Source: Tetradesmus obliquus (taxonomy: Eukaryota > Chlorophyta > Chlorophyceae > Sphaeropleales > Scenedesmaceae). Taken from it: a stretch of 64,000 nucleotides of DNA. The stretch spans positions 434,001 through 498,000 of the forward strand of contig CP126204.1 in NCBI GenBank assembly GCA_030272155.1. Reading direction: 5' to 3'. Position numbers and translations under genes: made by a program. The notes beneath the pieces were generated by a model. The model was not told where the DNA came from and ran no database searches. It saw nothing but the letters and a program-made list of their open reading frames with translations. Below, one piece after another: positions 36,540 through 48,441 of this stretch; position 1 is the stretch's first letter; every line of letters starts with the position of its first letter.

Positions 36540-38134
36540 TGCTGCTGGACCCCATAGCAGAGATTCCGCCAGACATTCGCAGCCTCACCAAAGCAGGTGC
36601 GCGCTAAAGGTTTTGGAATCGGAATTAGTTGTACTTCTGCTGCTGCTGCTGCTGTTGCTGCTGCTGGACCCCATAGCAGAGATTCCGCCAGACATTCGCA
36701 GCCTCACCAAAGCAGGTGCGCGCTGGGTTGCGTGTGTGATGGGGTTTCACTTGTACCTTCTGCTGCGGCGGCAGCGGCTGCTGCTGGACCCCACCGCAGA
36801 GATTCTGCTGAACAGAGGGGTCTCCCTCTAAAAGGGTCTCCCTCGTGCGTCTTTGTGTTTGCTGCCCTGACCGACGATGTTGCGCTGCTGCTATCATCTG
36901 CAGGCACGCCCGAGTCGTGCATGTTTGAGAACATGTGCGCGCCCCAGGTGTGTACTTTCTCCACGCCCAACCACCTGGCCTGGAGCGTTCCGGTGATGCC
37001 ACCCAGCTACTTTCTGCCCAACAGCTTCCTGTGAGTTTTGTTGGTAGCAGCAGCAGCATTGTTAGCGGCAGTAACATTGGCAGCAGGCTGTGTGGCCAGC
37101 TACTTCGTCCTGGCTGCTTTGTCCTCAAGAGCTTCCTGCCCAACAGCTTCCTGTGAGTGTTGTTGGAATCAGCAGCAGTATGAGGCAGTTGTATGAGTGC
37201 CTGGCTGCTGTGTGTCAAACAGCTTCCTGTGAGTGTGTTGTTGAGCAGCAGCAGCGGCAGCGTCTCTTGCAGCAATATTGGGCAGCAGTATTGAGCAGCA
37301 GACTGGTTGCCTAGCTGCTTCCTGGGAGTGGCAGCAACAGCAGCTGCGGCAGCGGAGTCACATGCAGCAGCACAGCTACATGTGCACGTGCGCCACATGC
37401 ACCAAACTCTGGCCTGACTGTGCCACCCATGCTGCCACACACCCACCCTGCAGGCACTTGTTCTTCTTCTTCGCGCCCACGCTGATCATGCTGAAAAACC
37501 TGCTACACTCTACACAACATAGCCCAAACCTGGCTTGACCACTTCTTTCTTGTCCCTGTAACCTCTCCCCGCAGGCACTTTTTCTTCTTCTTTGCCCCAA
37601 CGTTGATCATGGCCAACAACCTGGCGCGTGCTATTATGGGAATGGCCTTCATCACGGGCCCAGTGTTCACCATGGCGCTGGCAGCCCGCCACATGGACAC
37701 CTACAAGTTCGAGTGGTGCGTAACACGCGCTATCGCGCTGTCCCTGGCACTATCAACACGAACCACAGAGTTGGCATGCCGTCAAACTGGCTGAACTAGC
37801 TGTGCTTCTCTCTTTCTGCCTCCGTGCAGACCCGCGACCTGGTGCCACATGTCAGTGGCGCACTGTGGACCATCTACCAGCTGGAGCACAACTGAACTCT
37901 GCTGCGCTGTTGGGTATCATTTTATGCAGGCCCGCGACCTGGTGCTACATGTCTGTTGCACAATGTGCCATCGCGCTGTCCCTCGAGCTGTGGGCAATCT
38001 ACAAGCTGGAGTCCCGCAGCAGCCTGCGCACCATGCTGCTCAGCGGCAGCAGCACCCCCAGCACGGCACTGCCTGCAACAAACGGCAAGACAAATGGCAG
38101 GGCCAATGGCAAGGCAAACGGCAAGGCGCTGTGA
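34223..38134 (+). CDS. Multi-pass membrane protein (DUF5765-like), function unknown
   Basis: Eight exons join in frame to 309 residues: 34223-34265, 34475-34602, 35078-35158, 35534-35596, 36327-36468, 36904-37030, 37575-37715 and 37930-38134. It begins MCFTQPASAFFAVM; the Met-Cys-Phe...Ala-Ser start is typical of this poorly characterised family. About seven hydrophobic segments follow. Conserved-looking motifs in loops or membranes include SYFWIDQCDSP, TFSTPNHLAWSVP, HFFFFFAPTL and AARHMDTYKFEWP. Several Cys and His could bind a metal or cofactor (inference). A low-complexity Gly/Asn/Lys tail ends the protein. Exons 5 to 8 are flanked by degenerate copies of their edges; I chose the copies that keep phase and hydrophobic continuity. 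Exon 1 is only 43 bp. The family label is tentative; the membrane topology is well supported. Confidence -1.
35168..35220 (+). repeat. (GCT)n microsatellite
   Basis: About 17 uninterrupted GCT units, starting 10 bp after the exon 3 donor of the membrane protein gene. Confidence -1.
35688..35717 (+). repeat. Dispersed 31-bp repeat, copy 3
   Basis: AAAGATGGACAGTCTAGCAT followed by GAAAGATGCA, in intron 4 of the membrane protein gene, about 90 bp after the donor. Confidence -1.
35825..36375 (+). repeat. Five copies of the 5' edge of membrane-protein exon 5
   Basis: CAG plus the sequence for LVTWMAVMGGSMGLL occurs at about 35830, 35956, 36087, 36209 and 36325 (real exon, 36327). Spacing is 116-131 bp. 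Each copy is introduced by a pyrimidine-rich CTGCAG/GTGCAG-type acceptor, so each could in principle be recognised; only the last continues through the exon. Confidence -1.
36420..36812 (+). repeat. Four copies of the 3' edge of membrane-protein exon 5
   Basis: The sequence for LDPISKILPDIHSLTKAG plus the GTGCGC donor occurs at 36418-36476 (real), 36546-36605 and 36664-36722; a truncated copy is at 36786-36812. The two complete intronic copies agree with each other (PIAEIPPDIRS) more than with the exon, so they were duplicated after splitting from it, or converted. Confidence -1.
37008..37335 (+). repeat. Copies of the 3' edge of membrane-protein exon 6
   Basis: The sequence for PNSFL plus the GTGAGT donor occurs at 37014-37036 (real), 37130-37160, 37214-37240 and, weakly, 37315-37332. 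Confidence -1.
37447..37625 (+). repeat. Duplicate of the 5' edge of membrane-protein exon 7
   Basis: CAGGCACTTGTTCTTCTTCT followed by GCGCCCACGCTGATCATG at 37452-37500 duplicates the real exon start at 37571-37625, 121 bp downstream. Both have usable acceptors; the first runs into a non-homologous segment without a good donor. Confidence -1.
37715..38000 (+). repeat. Copies around the start of membrane-protein exon 8
   Basis: The acceptor plus the sequence CCCGCGACCTGGTG occurs at 37826-37895 and in the real exon at 37926-38005. A shorter ATCGCGCTGTCCCT copy follows the exon 7 donor at 37732-37750. Confidence -1.
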
Positions 38135-38266
38135 GCGAGGGCGTGCACCACGCTGCTCAGCAGCAGCAGCGGCAGCAGCAGCACGCCCAGCACGGCACTG
38201 GAGGGCGTGCCAGCGGCTAACGGCAAGGCCAGGGCAGACGGCAGGACCAGCGGCAAGGCGCAGTGA
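38030..38266 (+). repeat. Duplicate of the membrane-protein C-terminus and stop region
   Basis: The last 100 bp of the coding region (ACCATGCTGCTCAGC...stop) recur at about 38147-38266 in the 3' flank, with the TGA conserved and extra CAG units inserted. Confidence -1.
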
Positions 38267-39857
38267 GCGTGCGTGCGTTTGCACGGTGCCTCAATTGAGG
38301 CGCCGCTGAGTCCACAGCAGTGGCATGATGGTGTGCTGGCTGATAGAACGACAGCGGTTGCGCTGTTAAAGGGGGGTGTTAGGATGCGCTGCGCTTGTGT
38401 GTGGTGGCAAGCTGTAGGGTGCCACGGGCCAGCCGCAGCAGCCAGTTGAATGGCAGCAGGCTGCTGGCCCGAAGTTGCCAATGTTGCGTACGGTGTGCTG
38501 AGCAGAGCTAGGCCTGCAATGACGGCCGCAGGCCTCTAGGTTGTGTTGTGTGTTGTGATTGGGCAGGGGCACTGCAGAGTTGCGGTTGCAGGAGCACGAG
38601 TTTGTGCTTTCATTGTTGCTGTTGCGACCAAAAGGCCACAGGCCAGCCAACTGATGCGGTTGGTTTTGCGAATTGCGCTGTGTGAATATTCTGAGGCTTG
38701 GAACTCTGGCATCAAATGGCGTGCTTGGTTGAATCAGGGGCAGCCTGAACAATTTTGGCAAACAGGGTGTGAACTGAAAGTACAGTGCAGTGTATGCTGC
38801 TGCGGCTCTCGGGCCTTGACGCTGCGCAGTGACAGCTTCAAGCTGCAGCGTATGTGGCCATTGCAGCCTTGCAGGTTTCCGTTCTCAGTTTTGTGCCTGC
38901 TGGCTTGCTTGTGTTTGACACAAGGTGTCTGTCCGATGTTTGGGAGGTGACTGCTGAGCCATTTGCCTGCTCTCTACGACAGCGCTTTCGGGCACGCTAG
39001 CGTGTATGCCGAATTGGCAGCTGCAGGGAGTTTTGTGCACTCCAATGGTCACTGCCCTCTGTCAGTTGTATACTTCCTGCACAACTAAGCAGCGGGCAAC
39101 CCTTGCGGGGCCAGCACAGGTGACTGACCAGATACTTGAGACCATGCAGGGGTACAGCAACTAATATGCGATCACCACGCATGCAGGCAGGATGTAGCTG
39201 TTTCATGCCATGGATTTGCTGGTGAATGTCTGAAGTCTGATGGCGTTATGGTGCGGCTGACCTACAATGATAGCACGTCTGCTGCATCTCTGGTGCAAGA
39301 CCTTCATATGTGCTTGACAGGTTGACCAGCATCTTGCAGATTTGTGCTGCAGCCTTGACCCAGCTTGGCTGGGCATGCTTTGTGCTGATAAAGTAAACAG
39401 AGTTCATGACAGATGCGGCTTGACTGTTCACGCCACACCTGGGTGGTAGAGCCAGTACTGGCGCTATGCACAAAGACGGTCACTGCGCATGCCCATGCTG
39501 AGCAGAGCTGGATGTTGTTACTATCTGTTGGTGACGCACGTGCCTGCACTTGCTTAGGAGCTGAGCAGTTGTCAAGGAAGAAGGCGGAGCGTTAACTCAT
39601 GGTGCTGTTCGGTGCCCAGATAAGTTTGGGGCCCTGGGTTGCAGCCTGGCAATTGCCTGCACTGCAATTAGGCTAGCAGCTTGGCCAGCAGTGTCTGCAG
39701 TTGCAGCCTAACAGCCAGCTTTGGGACGTTTCTGTTTGGTCTGCTTCATTGATAACTTAACCTTCCGAGCTGGTGTTTCAAAGTGTGTTTTTCACGCTTG
39801 TAGTTAATTCACTTGCTCCCGGACGAGCAGCACCAACCAACGGGCATGACAAGAGTT
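38267..39857. other. Intergenic, convergent 3' flanks
   Basis: Between the convergent ends of the membrane protein gene and the Gln-rich gene. Only short open frames without splice structure were seen. Confidence -1.
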
Positions 39858-42800
39858 TTAGAACAGGCTGGCTGCTGCGGAGCCGCTCACCCGCCTCCTG
39901 CCTGCTGGCAGCTGCCTGCGCTGCCGCCACCCGCCCACAGCCGCTGCAGGCTGCCGAGAAGCAGCAGTGCCACTGGCAGGGCCTGCTGCCCCAGCTGCCA
40001 GCTGCACTGGCTCTGCATCAGGGATATCTGCCGCCCCTTCAAGCTGCAGTGGCACTGCTGCGCCCATGCCTGGCATCACGCTGCTGCTGCCATACACGCC
40101 AGGCACTGCACCGCAGCCATCTGCAGGTGACTCCGCCGTACGCTCCAGCTGGCACTTAGACTCAGCTCCTGGCTGCTCAGGCTGCCCTGCAGCTTTCTGA
40201 GCAAACATCCCTCTGCAGCCCTCTGAATGGCCCGCCCACCAGCCATCTGCCTGCTGCTGCTCAACACGCTGCTGCTGCTCCTTGCAATCTTCTGCAGAGA
40301 ATCTCACACGCCCCTGCTCTGCTTCAATGTCGTGCTGCTGCTCCTCATGCAGCTCCTCGAGCACTGCTACACGCCTGCCACGCTCCTTTCTGCCACCTCC
40401 GGCAGCCCACAGCGCTGCTGCAGGGGGTGCCAGCACCGCTGATGGCTCCTGCTGCTGCTGCTGCTCCTGCTGCTGCGCTTGCTGTGAGGGCCGTACTCCA
40501 GTGGTTAAGTGAGTGCTTTGCTCACTCACTTGCAGGTCTTGCACATCCTCTGTGCCAGCTGTGCTGCTGCGCAGCTGCCATTGGCACTGCTGCTGCTGCT
40601 GCCGCTGTGTGCTGCCATCATTCTCCTCAGTGTCAGTGCCCACCCCTCCAGTGCCGTCCCCAGCAGCAGCAGCCAGCGCTGCGGCAGCATCCGCTGCTGC
40701 GCTTGCCCTGTTGCCGCTGCTTTTGCTGAAGCCCTTGTACTGCTGATGCAGCTGCTTCTGCAGCCTGCAGCTGCCCACTGCAGCCTTTGATGCCAGGGCA
40801 CTGCTGGCAGCTTCCTGCAGCTTGTCGAGCAGCACATCTTGCAGCTGGCCTGACTCGCAGCACAGCAGCTGGCAGGCCTGCAGGTGCAGCTGCGGGTTCG
40901 CGACACGCCTGCAAGAACGCCCCGCAACACAAGCAGCAGCAGCAGCAAAGTGTTCCATCTTGTGCATGGTAAACTAGTTGGCTCAAGAAGTCTGCAGGGA
41001 TATGAAGTAATTGAAGCAGGAGGGCAGCGACTTTGTGATAGCTGTAGTGCTGACTGCTGCTGATGCGGCACACTGCCTTGCAGGAACGGCCACATGCAGC
41101 TGGCAGAATCGGCTAGGCATGCAGAAGTTTGCAGATGTTTGCAGGCCGTAGCATGCAGATTAACTCACGTGAGGATGCTTGCCAGGCAGAGGGAGATGGG
41201 TGGCAGGCAGCCAGTCACACAGGCCTCCAGCTTGCCCTGCAGGACAGCAGCCGTATCCAGGCAGGCACAGCATTACATATGCAATTGTCTAGCTGTGCAG
41301 CATGTGGCACCTAGACAGCAGAAATCCAACAGCCCTTCCACCATAGCGCGTATACGCAATGCCGCACAAGGCTCGAAGCAGTGAAGGCTGGTACACACAT
41401 CAAGCAGCACTACATCAGGCGCTGCTGCTGCTCACGCACTTGGAAGTAGCCGGCTGGTAGCCTGGCCTTCAGAGCCAGCAGAGCATCTTCCAACGCGCCA
41501 GTGAACAGCAGCATCTCTCGCTTGCAGGACAGTGCCGGCGGCGCTTGCGGGGCACTGGTGCCGCCGCGCTGCCGCTTGCTGGTGGTGTTTGCATCTGACG
41601 CTGTGGTGGGAGCAGCTGCATCTGATGCTGCTGCTGCGTCATCTGCGGTAAGGTCAGATGTTACCGGTCAGGTGAGTGTGGCAGCCAGGGGTGTTTGCTG
41701 AATAAAAATCCTTGTGTATGCATGAATAAGCAACTGCGCTGAGCAGCAGCTGTTGAGCGCATGCCTAGCACCAGGCTGACCAGCTCTCATCGCATCTGCA
41801 GCGGAACCCTCCTGCAAGGGAACAGGGCCTACCTGTAGTGCTGCTGCTCACGCTGCTGATGCTGTTGGTGCTGCACACGAGCATGGTGAGAGGCACCACC
41901 ACAGCATGCGGCAGCACACCCAGCGTCAGGATGCCTGCAGCGCAATACCAGCACAGCAGCAGCAGCAGCCATAGTACGCAGGTGACGTAAGACAGCGGTT
42001 CAGAGCGGGATTAACTGTCTTGCTGATCAAGGTGCTGCTGTCCTGCGAGCATTGGAGTGCGGCAGTAAGCACTGAGCTGCTAACAGTCGCACCAATCCAG
42101 TGCTGCGGTGGCTGCAGATATTCAGGTCGCCGGCTGCCATGCGTGCTTCTGACTGTGTGCTGATGTCTCCATAGCACACCTGTGGTGTCATTGCTGCTGC
42201 TGCATGAGGTGAAGTCTGTAAAGCTCAGACCAAACTCCTGCCACTTGACTGCAATATGGCAGCAACAGCAACAGCAGCAGCAAAGACAGCAGCACAGACA
42301 GCAGAAACAACACCCCCCCTCATCAGCAACTTCAGCTGGTGTTGCAGGTGCAGCAACTAGATTCATGGGCTCCTACTGATGAGCGCATCCTGCAAAAGTA
42401 GCAGTTGTACCACCAGCAGCATCCCAGCAGGTAACCGCTGCACATCAAAGTTCTGCAAACTACAGGTAGTCGCTAGCCAGCACCTGCTCACCCTTTGACA
42501 GTGCTTTGACCAAGCCAGGCGATGCAGCAGCAGGGCAGCAGTCCTGCAGGACAAGCACCCTGCACACCACCTCCATGCAGGCAAGCCCTCCGCCTGCCTC
42601 TGCTGCAGCAGCAGTTGGTAGGCCCTCAGGCACAAGGCAGCTGGTGGCGACCCAGCTGTTGCTGCCCTTCTTGGCAGTGCTGCTGCGTAGCACCTGGCTT
42701 CCTGCAAGCACTGGGGGTCCTCCGCTTGCTGCTGCTGCTGCTGCATCTGTGTCTGCAGGCACGCCTGCTGCTGCAGCATCTGCAGAGCCTGCTGCTGCAT

Positions 42801-43337
42801 GCAGGTCCGTTCCTGCCAGGTTTCCTGCAAGCTGTCCTGCAAAGTGCATGCCTGCAAGAGGGCTACCCAGCGCTGCTGCTGCATCATTGTAGCTAAAGCT
42901 TCCACCAGGCATGTTGTCGAAGCTGTATGGTGCAGCTGCAGGGAAGCTGCAGCCTGCTGAAGGTGGGTGCTGTTGGCTGGCTGGCACTGATGGGCTGCTA
43001 GGCAGCATGTGCTGCTGCTGTAAATGGGTAGGTGCGGAGGCATCTGCAGCATGCATGCGCGTGTTACTTTTGAGCCAGCTGTGGTGATACAAATGGCTGT
43101 ACAGCACACATGTCGTGAGCCATATCCTGCAAGCAATACTGCTGCCGCTACATGCTCACCCTCAGCTGTTACAGCCAGCGCTTGTTTGACCGCCTGCTGC
43201 ACAAATGTTGGGATGGTGTCTGGCACCCAGGTCACAGCATCACTCTGCTGTTGTGCCTCTTGCAGCTGGCTTGCCATGAGCTGCAGCTGCTGCAGATGCA
43301 GCGGCTCTGACGACTCAGCAAGGGCATCTTTGGGCAT
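39858..43337 (-). CDS. Gln/Ala-rich protein of unknown function, seven exons
   Basis: Exons 43337-43160, 43043-42492, 41934-41852, 41811-41772, 41642-41440, 41236-41169 and 40908-39858 join in frame to 724 residues. The N-terminus is MPKDALAESSEPLHLQQLQL, followed by a helical Gln-rich stretch, a long Ala/Ser/Pro-rich linker, a basic patch TSKRQRGG near residue 305 (possible nuclear signal), then an ordered-looking block (MLLFTGALEDALLALKARL, LHLQACQLLCCESGQLQDVLLDKL) and a long Gln/Gly/Ala-rich tail. I do not recognise a domain; the composition suits a nuclear scaffold or transcription-associated protein, but this is only inference. Exon 4 is 40 bp; all seven phases agree, which supports the model. 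The start is divergent from the MYND gene at 43693. Confidence -1.
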
Positions 43338-43692
43338 CCTGTACTAGGAGAGAGGTACATGCAGTAGGTGCTTATGCTGAGAGGACCTGCTGACATTACT
43401 GTCTTACATCACACATAAGTTGACAGCAGCACATGCCAATGCTACGCGATGCCACAGGCAATGCCTGGCATGGCTGGCAAAGGATGTCAGATTTCAAAAT
43501 CCTTGTGTCATTCGGGGTTCTGTGTGTCGCCGATAAGGGAGCTTTCTGCTGAGCACCACACGTAGCCAGATAATGCTGCCAAACTTCTTGATCTAACTTT
43601 GAAGCACTTGCAAGGTGCACAACCTACGTTGCATTCCACGCAGGGTAGTAGCGAACTTCGGCACATGAAGATCACAGAGCACAGGCTACATC
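43338..43692. other. Divergent promoter region
   Basis: 355 bp between the start codons at 43337 (-) and 43693 (+). No TATA box or repeated motif was recognised. Confidence -1.
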
Positions 43693-44834
43693 ATGCCCCC
43701 AAGGAGTTTAGAGCAGCCCGAGCTGATGCTGCAGAATATCGAGGCCAATGCTGGCCGGTTGCACACCTTCTTGCAGATCCAACCAGCCTCTCAGCTGCTG
43801 CAGCAACCCCCACCTAATTCTGAGTTAACACGCGTGCAGAAGAACTTAATAGTCCACATTAATATGGTCCTTGCCGATATTGCCACAGAGGCTAGGCAGT
43901 TGATACAGCACCACCAGCGCCAGGCCGCATGCTAGGGCTTCTGCTGCGTCAGCAGGCAGCCCGCAGTGCAGGCACCCTGCTGGCCTGGCTGCAGCAGCGG
44001 CCAGAGCAGCTGCGATTCGACGTTCTGCAGCAGGTGATGGAGAGTGCAGCACATGGAGATTCCTACGCCACGGCACATATGTGGATGCTGTCGTGTGAGT
44101 GCCTGGTGACGATGAAGAAGGAGCTCAGCGCCGCTTTCATTGCGGCTCAGCCAGGCTGCAACGCAGCAGCCCTGGCAGCAGCAACGTTGCAGCAGCTGGA
44201 GCAGTCAGGTGTGTGCCTGGCACACGCATGTGTGCTGCCTGTGTAAGCTGCTGCCATTCAGCAGCTGTGTGCGTAGCTGCTACACAGATGCGTGCTGCTG
44301 CTGTCGCAGTTGAGACACCTCGCACAGCTGCCAGTCAGTTGTCTTGATGTACTTCTCGCTCATTGTTTCTTGCGTGGTTGCAGATTGTTAGTTGCAAAAA
44401 GTTGCAGCTTGAACTCAGCATGTACGCAAAATAGAAGTTTCGTCACACCTGCCAGCTGCTCGGCTGCTGGCACCACTGTGGTTAAATTTGCTGTGCTGCT
44501 GCTGCTGCTCCTGCTGCTGCTGCTGCTGCTGCTGCTCACTGTGCAGGGCTGCTCAGCAGCATGCACGCCAGCTTAGTGCCGCTGATGCAGGTCATCAGGC
44601 AGCAGTGGAGCAGCACGTCCTTGCCCGCGACGCCGTACCATGCATTGTTTGACATTGTGCGCTGCCTGATGTCTGTGGTGAACAACAGCTTGCACTATGC
44701 GCGTGTGCTCGTGCCCGCTGCATTGCAGCACACTGCCGTGCAAGCGACCAGGCAGCTGCTGCAGCAGTTGCAGGCCTGTGGAGTGCTGCTGCCAGATGCA
44801 GCCACAGCCACAAGCTCGTCCGGCAGCAACAGCA

Positions 44835-44885
<51 letters not shown>

Positions 44886-47325
44886 CGTATGTGGCATACG
44901 TTCATGCACAGCTTACAGCTGCAGCGAATGCTTTGTGGTCGAGAGCTGTCCTCAACAGCAGCAGCTCCCGGCAGATGTGGCCCTGCAGATGCAGCTGCTG
45001 CTGGCTGACCAAGCAGTCCAGGAGGCGATGCTGCAGCCGCTGGCTGCTTGCGTTGCGCTGCTGCACCACCAGCAGCAGCGGCAGCGGCAGCAGCAGAGCA
45101 CAGGAGGTTTGATTCGCATGCTGTACATCCCTGCCTATTATGAGGACATGCTGCTGCCAGGTGGCCAATCGTACCTGGATGCAGTAGCAGCTGTGCTGCC
45201 AGTGAACCCCAGTAGCAACTCAGCAGACAGCAGCATGGTGGACCCCTGGGCAGCAGCCAAGTTGAGTGTTGACATGCTCAGTAATGGGCTGCAGGCGTGG
45301 AGCATTTGCAGTCTCCTGGGGCAGCAGGAAAGCAGCGCTGTCATGCTCTCAGCTCCTGCTGTACAGCTGGTGTTGGAGCTGCAGCTGCTGGCTGCTGATG
45401 CAGTAGTGCAGCAGCAGCAGCAGCAGCAGCAGCCGTCACTAGGACAAGAGGCGGCACTCGACTTGCTGTTGAGTTGCAACGCGTTGCTGCTGACACACAT
45501 CAAGCTGGCCATGCAGTGCACGAGCAGCAGCTGCCTGCCGCCTGAGGTGCTGCAGCAGGCAGGGCTGCAGCTGCTGCAGGCGCTGGCAGCACCTGTGCAG
45601 CTGCTGAGTGTGCGGCGAGCCTCCACTGAGCCTCAATTTGCTGAAAAGGACAGCTCTCCGCAGCTGTATGCGCTGAGGGCTGCTGCGAAGGGCGTGACAG
45701 CTGCGGACGCTAGCGAAGAATGTAAGCGTTTGCTGAGCGGTATGGCCATGCACTGCAGGCGCTACTGCGTTTGCCTGCCGAGCAGGTCATGCATTTCTCG
45801 CACTCAGCAGAAGTCTGTAGATGACACCGCATGCATTGAGGAATGCACTGTTGCGGTACGCGCAGGTTGATTTGTCACTTGCGCTGCTTGTACTAGCATG
45901 CAGCCGGCAACCATGTCTTTCCATGCTAGCATGCCGCACAACATCATGACGACACATGTCACGTGAGGCAGGACAGGGGCAGCGATTAAGCGCCGTCTTT
46001 GACGCTGTTGGTGCTGCCGACACTGCTGCTGCTGCTGCTGCTCATTTGCAGCGGATCCAGGGCACCTGACCACCCTAGCAGCAGCACACACTGCAGCCTA
46101 CACAGCCCTCATCGACGGCTGCATGCGCTCGGAGCAGCTGGTCCCCCGAGACATGCTGGCAGCATGCTGCTCAGCTGCTGAAACATGCAGTGCATGCAGT
46201 GATCAGCTCTGAGCCAGCCCTGAGCGACACAGCAGCAGTTGCTGGCCTGGCATCTGCCCTGACCAGCCTCGTCAAATGCACGGTGCAGTACATCAATGCG
46301 GCAGCCACGATGCAGCAGCGGCAGCCAGCAGCAGGGGATGCTGCTGCTGTGCATTTCCAGCAGCAGTGCCCAGCATAGTCAGGGAGCTCTTCATCAAGCC
46401 TGTACAGCACGCAGCAGCAGCTGTTTCCACAAGCAGCAGCAGCAGCAGCAGCCAGGTGCATGCCAGCGCTGCGCTGCTGGCTGTGGTGTTTGCGCGCAGC
46501 GTTGTGCAGCTGTCAGGCGCCATGGAGGCGGCAGGGCAGCAGCTGCTGTTCGAATCACTTGTGGCTGGGCCGGTTTTCTGTGTGAGGTGGGCGCAGACGA
46601 ATGGCGACATGGCTGGTGCGCAGCTGGCGCTCCCGCCGGACAGTCAGTTTCGAACTGCAGAAGGTCAGAGGCAGGAGGGGTGGCAGCGGACCGTGCTGGC
46701 TGCTGTTTCAGGCATGTGAGCCATCGTTGCTAGCAACAGCAATGTGGCAGCAGCAGCAGCAGCAGCAGCAGCCACTGGTGGAGACACCACAGCCGGGCAT
46801 GCTGACGGCCAGCAGGCAAGCAGCAGCAGCAGCAGCACAGCCGCAGGCACTGCTAGCGCCAGCAGCACCAGCAGCAGTGGCCATACACAGGCCAGCAGCA
46901 ACAGCGGCGGCAGCAGCCAGCAGGTGAAGTGGAGTCACTTGTCAAAGCTCCAGCAGTGGAACCCGCGCTGGGCAGCGGCAGTTGCTGAGTATGATGCAGC
47001 GATGCGCACGTTGACTCAGCAGCTGGCCAGCGAACGCGACAGCACGCGCACCCATGAAGCAGCCACACCTGCAGCTTATGTGGGGCAGCACTATGCAGCT
47101 GCCTTGGAGCTTTGCAGGGCACTGGCAGCAGCAGCACCAGTGCCTGTTGTGTGCAACAACCCTGATTGCGCAAATCTGGCTGGAGCGAATGAGGCGGCAG
47201 CTGCCAGCAAGGCGTGTGCTGGCTGCCGCTGCCGCTACTGCAGCGCTGCCTGCCAGAATGCTGACTGGCGCCGGCACAAGCATGCATGCTGTATTATGGC
47301 CGCTGTCGGCAAGACATGTGTATGA
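43693..47325 (+). CDS. MYND-finger protein with interrupted reading frame (upstream paralogue)
   Basis: The start is MPPRSLEQPELMLQ at 43693. Coding blocks are 43693-43930, about 43931-44208, 44547-45721, 46052-about 46640 and about 46735-47325. The C-terminus is a MYND zinc finger: CNNPDC, ACAGCRCRYCSAACQ, DWRRHKHAC supply seven Cys and one His in the usual order. The body is helical, rich in Leu, Ala, Gln and Ser (poly-Ser at 44826-44883). Continuous coding would need frame changes near 43930, 44955, 46165 and 46360; three of these fall in or beside AGC/CAG-type repeats. They may be assembly indels or real decay. MYND fingers usually mediate protein-protein contact. The junction between the last two blocks is not resolved. 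Same architecture and strand as the next gene. Confidence -1.
44826..44883 (+). repeat. (AGC)n tract encoding poly-Ser
   Basis: About 17 AGC/AAC-type units inside the MYND gene. Confidence -1.
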
Positions 47326-48112
47326 TCATGTGCCACAGGCGGCCAACATTGTTGAGGACGGTTGTAAGCCTCCTGCGTGTTGTGAAGAGAGAGTTCGCAC
47401 TGCGAACTGCCAGTGGCAGCTTGCATGGAAGCGCTAGGCCGAAAAGGGCGTCGAACTGGGCGTCTGGAGTCACTTTATTGTTCGTTGTGGAGCCCAGCAG
47501 GAGATGGGTTTCTTTGACAGCAGTGGCAGCATTTGACAGCTAACACAACGGTTGTTGGTTGTTCGAGGGAGGTGGTTGTGTGTTTGGGACAGACCGTGAG
47601 ACAGCCTGCACAGTATCTTCAAGGTAGCTAAAGCTCACAGTTGGCAGGTAAATGTGCTGCGGCTTGTTTTCTACGCCCCTGGAACATCCAACAGGGATAG
47701 AAGCGCCACCTCGCTGTTGTCACTACCTAGCCTCTGGACTCTGGGCCCCAGGGGGGCGGTTTAGTTGAAGCTGAGACACCCAGTTCGTTTGTAGGGGGGG
47801 TAAGCGACCAGCGAGGGCGGGTCTTGCTGTGCTTCAGGGGGGGTAAGCAGAAAGCGAACTGGTCACGGCCAGTCAACACACTGAACAGTACAGTGAAAAA
47901 ACTCACAGGGGAGGGGGGTGAAGCGGCAAGCGACTTTTTGAGGCCACACCTGTTGCCTAGCTGACCCCCGGTAAGCGATTGTTACCCCTCCACAGACGAA
48001 GTGGGTGTCTCAGCTTCAACTAAACCGCCCCCCAGAGTCTGGGGCTCTCCTTTGGGGTTCTTGGTCAACCTGATGACAGGTGCAGGATGACATTCTCAAC
48101 AACAAGCGGGAA
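47326..48112. other. Region between the MYND genes
   Basis: 3' flank of the first MYND gene (TGTAA near 47362 may be its polyadenylation signal) followed by a MITE-like element at 47751-48033. The acceptor-like GGTGCAG at 48079-48085 suggests that the second MYND gene may have an untranslated or unseen first exon here. Confidence -1.
47751..48033. mobile_element. MITE-like element with 37-bp terminal inverted repeats
   Basis: The left end 47751-47787 (starting GGGGGGCGGTTTAGTTGAAG) is the reverse complement of the right end 47997-48033 with about one mismatch. The 283 bp element has no coding capacity; its interior has several GGGGGGTAAGCG-type subrepeats. Flanks are similar (CTCTGGG / GTCTGGG), but I cannot define a clean target-site duplication. 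The superfamily is unknown. Confidence -1.
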
Positions 48113-48378
48113 ATGGAGCTCGTCAATGCGGATGTGATTGAGTCTTTGTGCAATGTGGTCGAAAACTATGGCTGTTGCGCTGCCTGGTGTCAGAACGCAC
48201 CAACAGCAACATCCATCCAGTGACAACGTGCTGTTGCTCACCCGTCGACGCACATGTGCAGCAGCATGGTGTTCCAAGCACATGGCAGCACTACCGCACT
48301 TGCTACAAGGGCTGGCCATTGCTCTTAACCCTTGCACTGTTTATACACAGTCGCGTGAAACACACAACTCATTCACTG

Positions 48379-48441
<63 letters not shown>

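Noticed and set aside
38366..38761. 131-codon minus-strand open frame
   Set aside because: No start context, splice sites or recognisable sequence; lies in the convergent 3' region.
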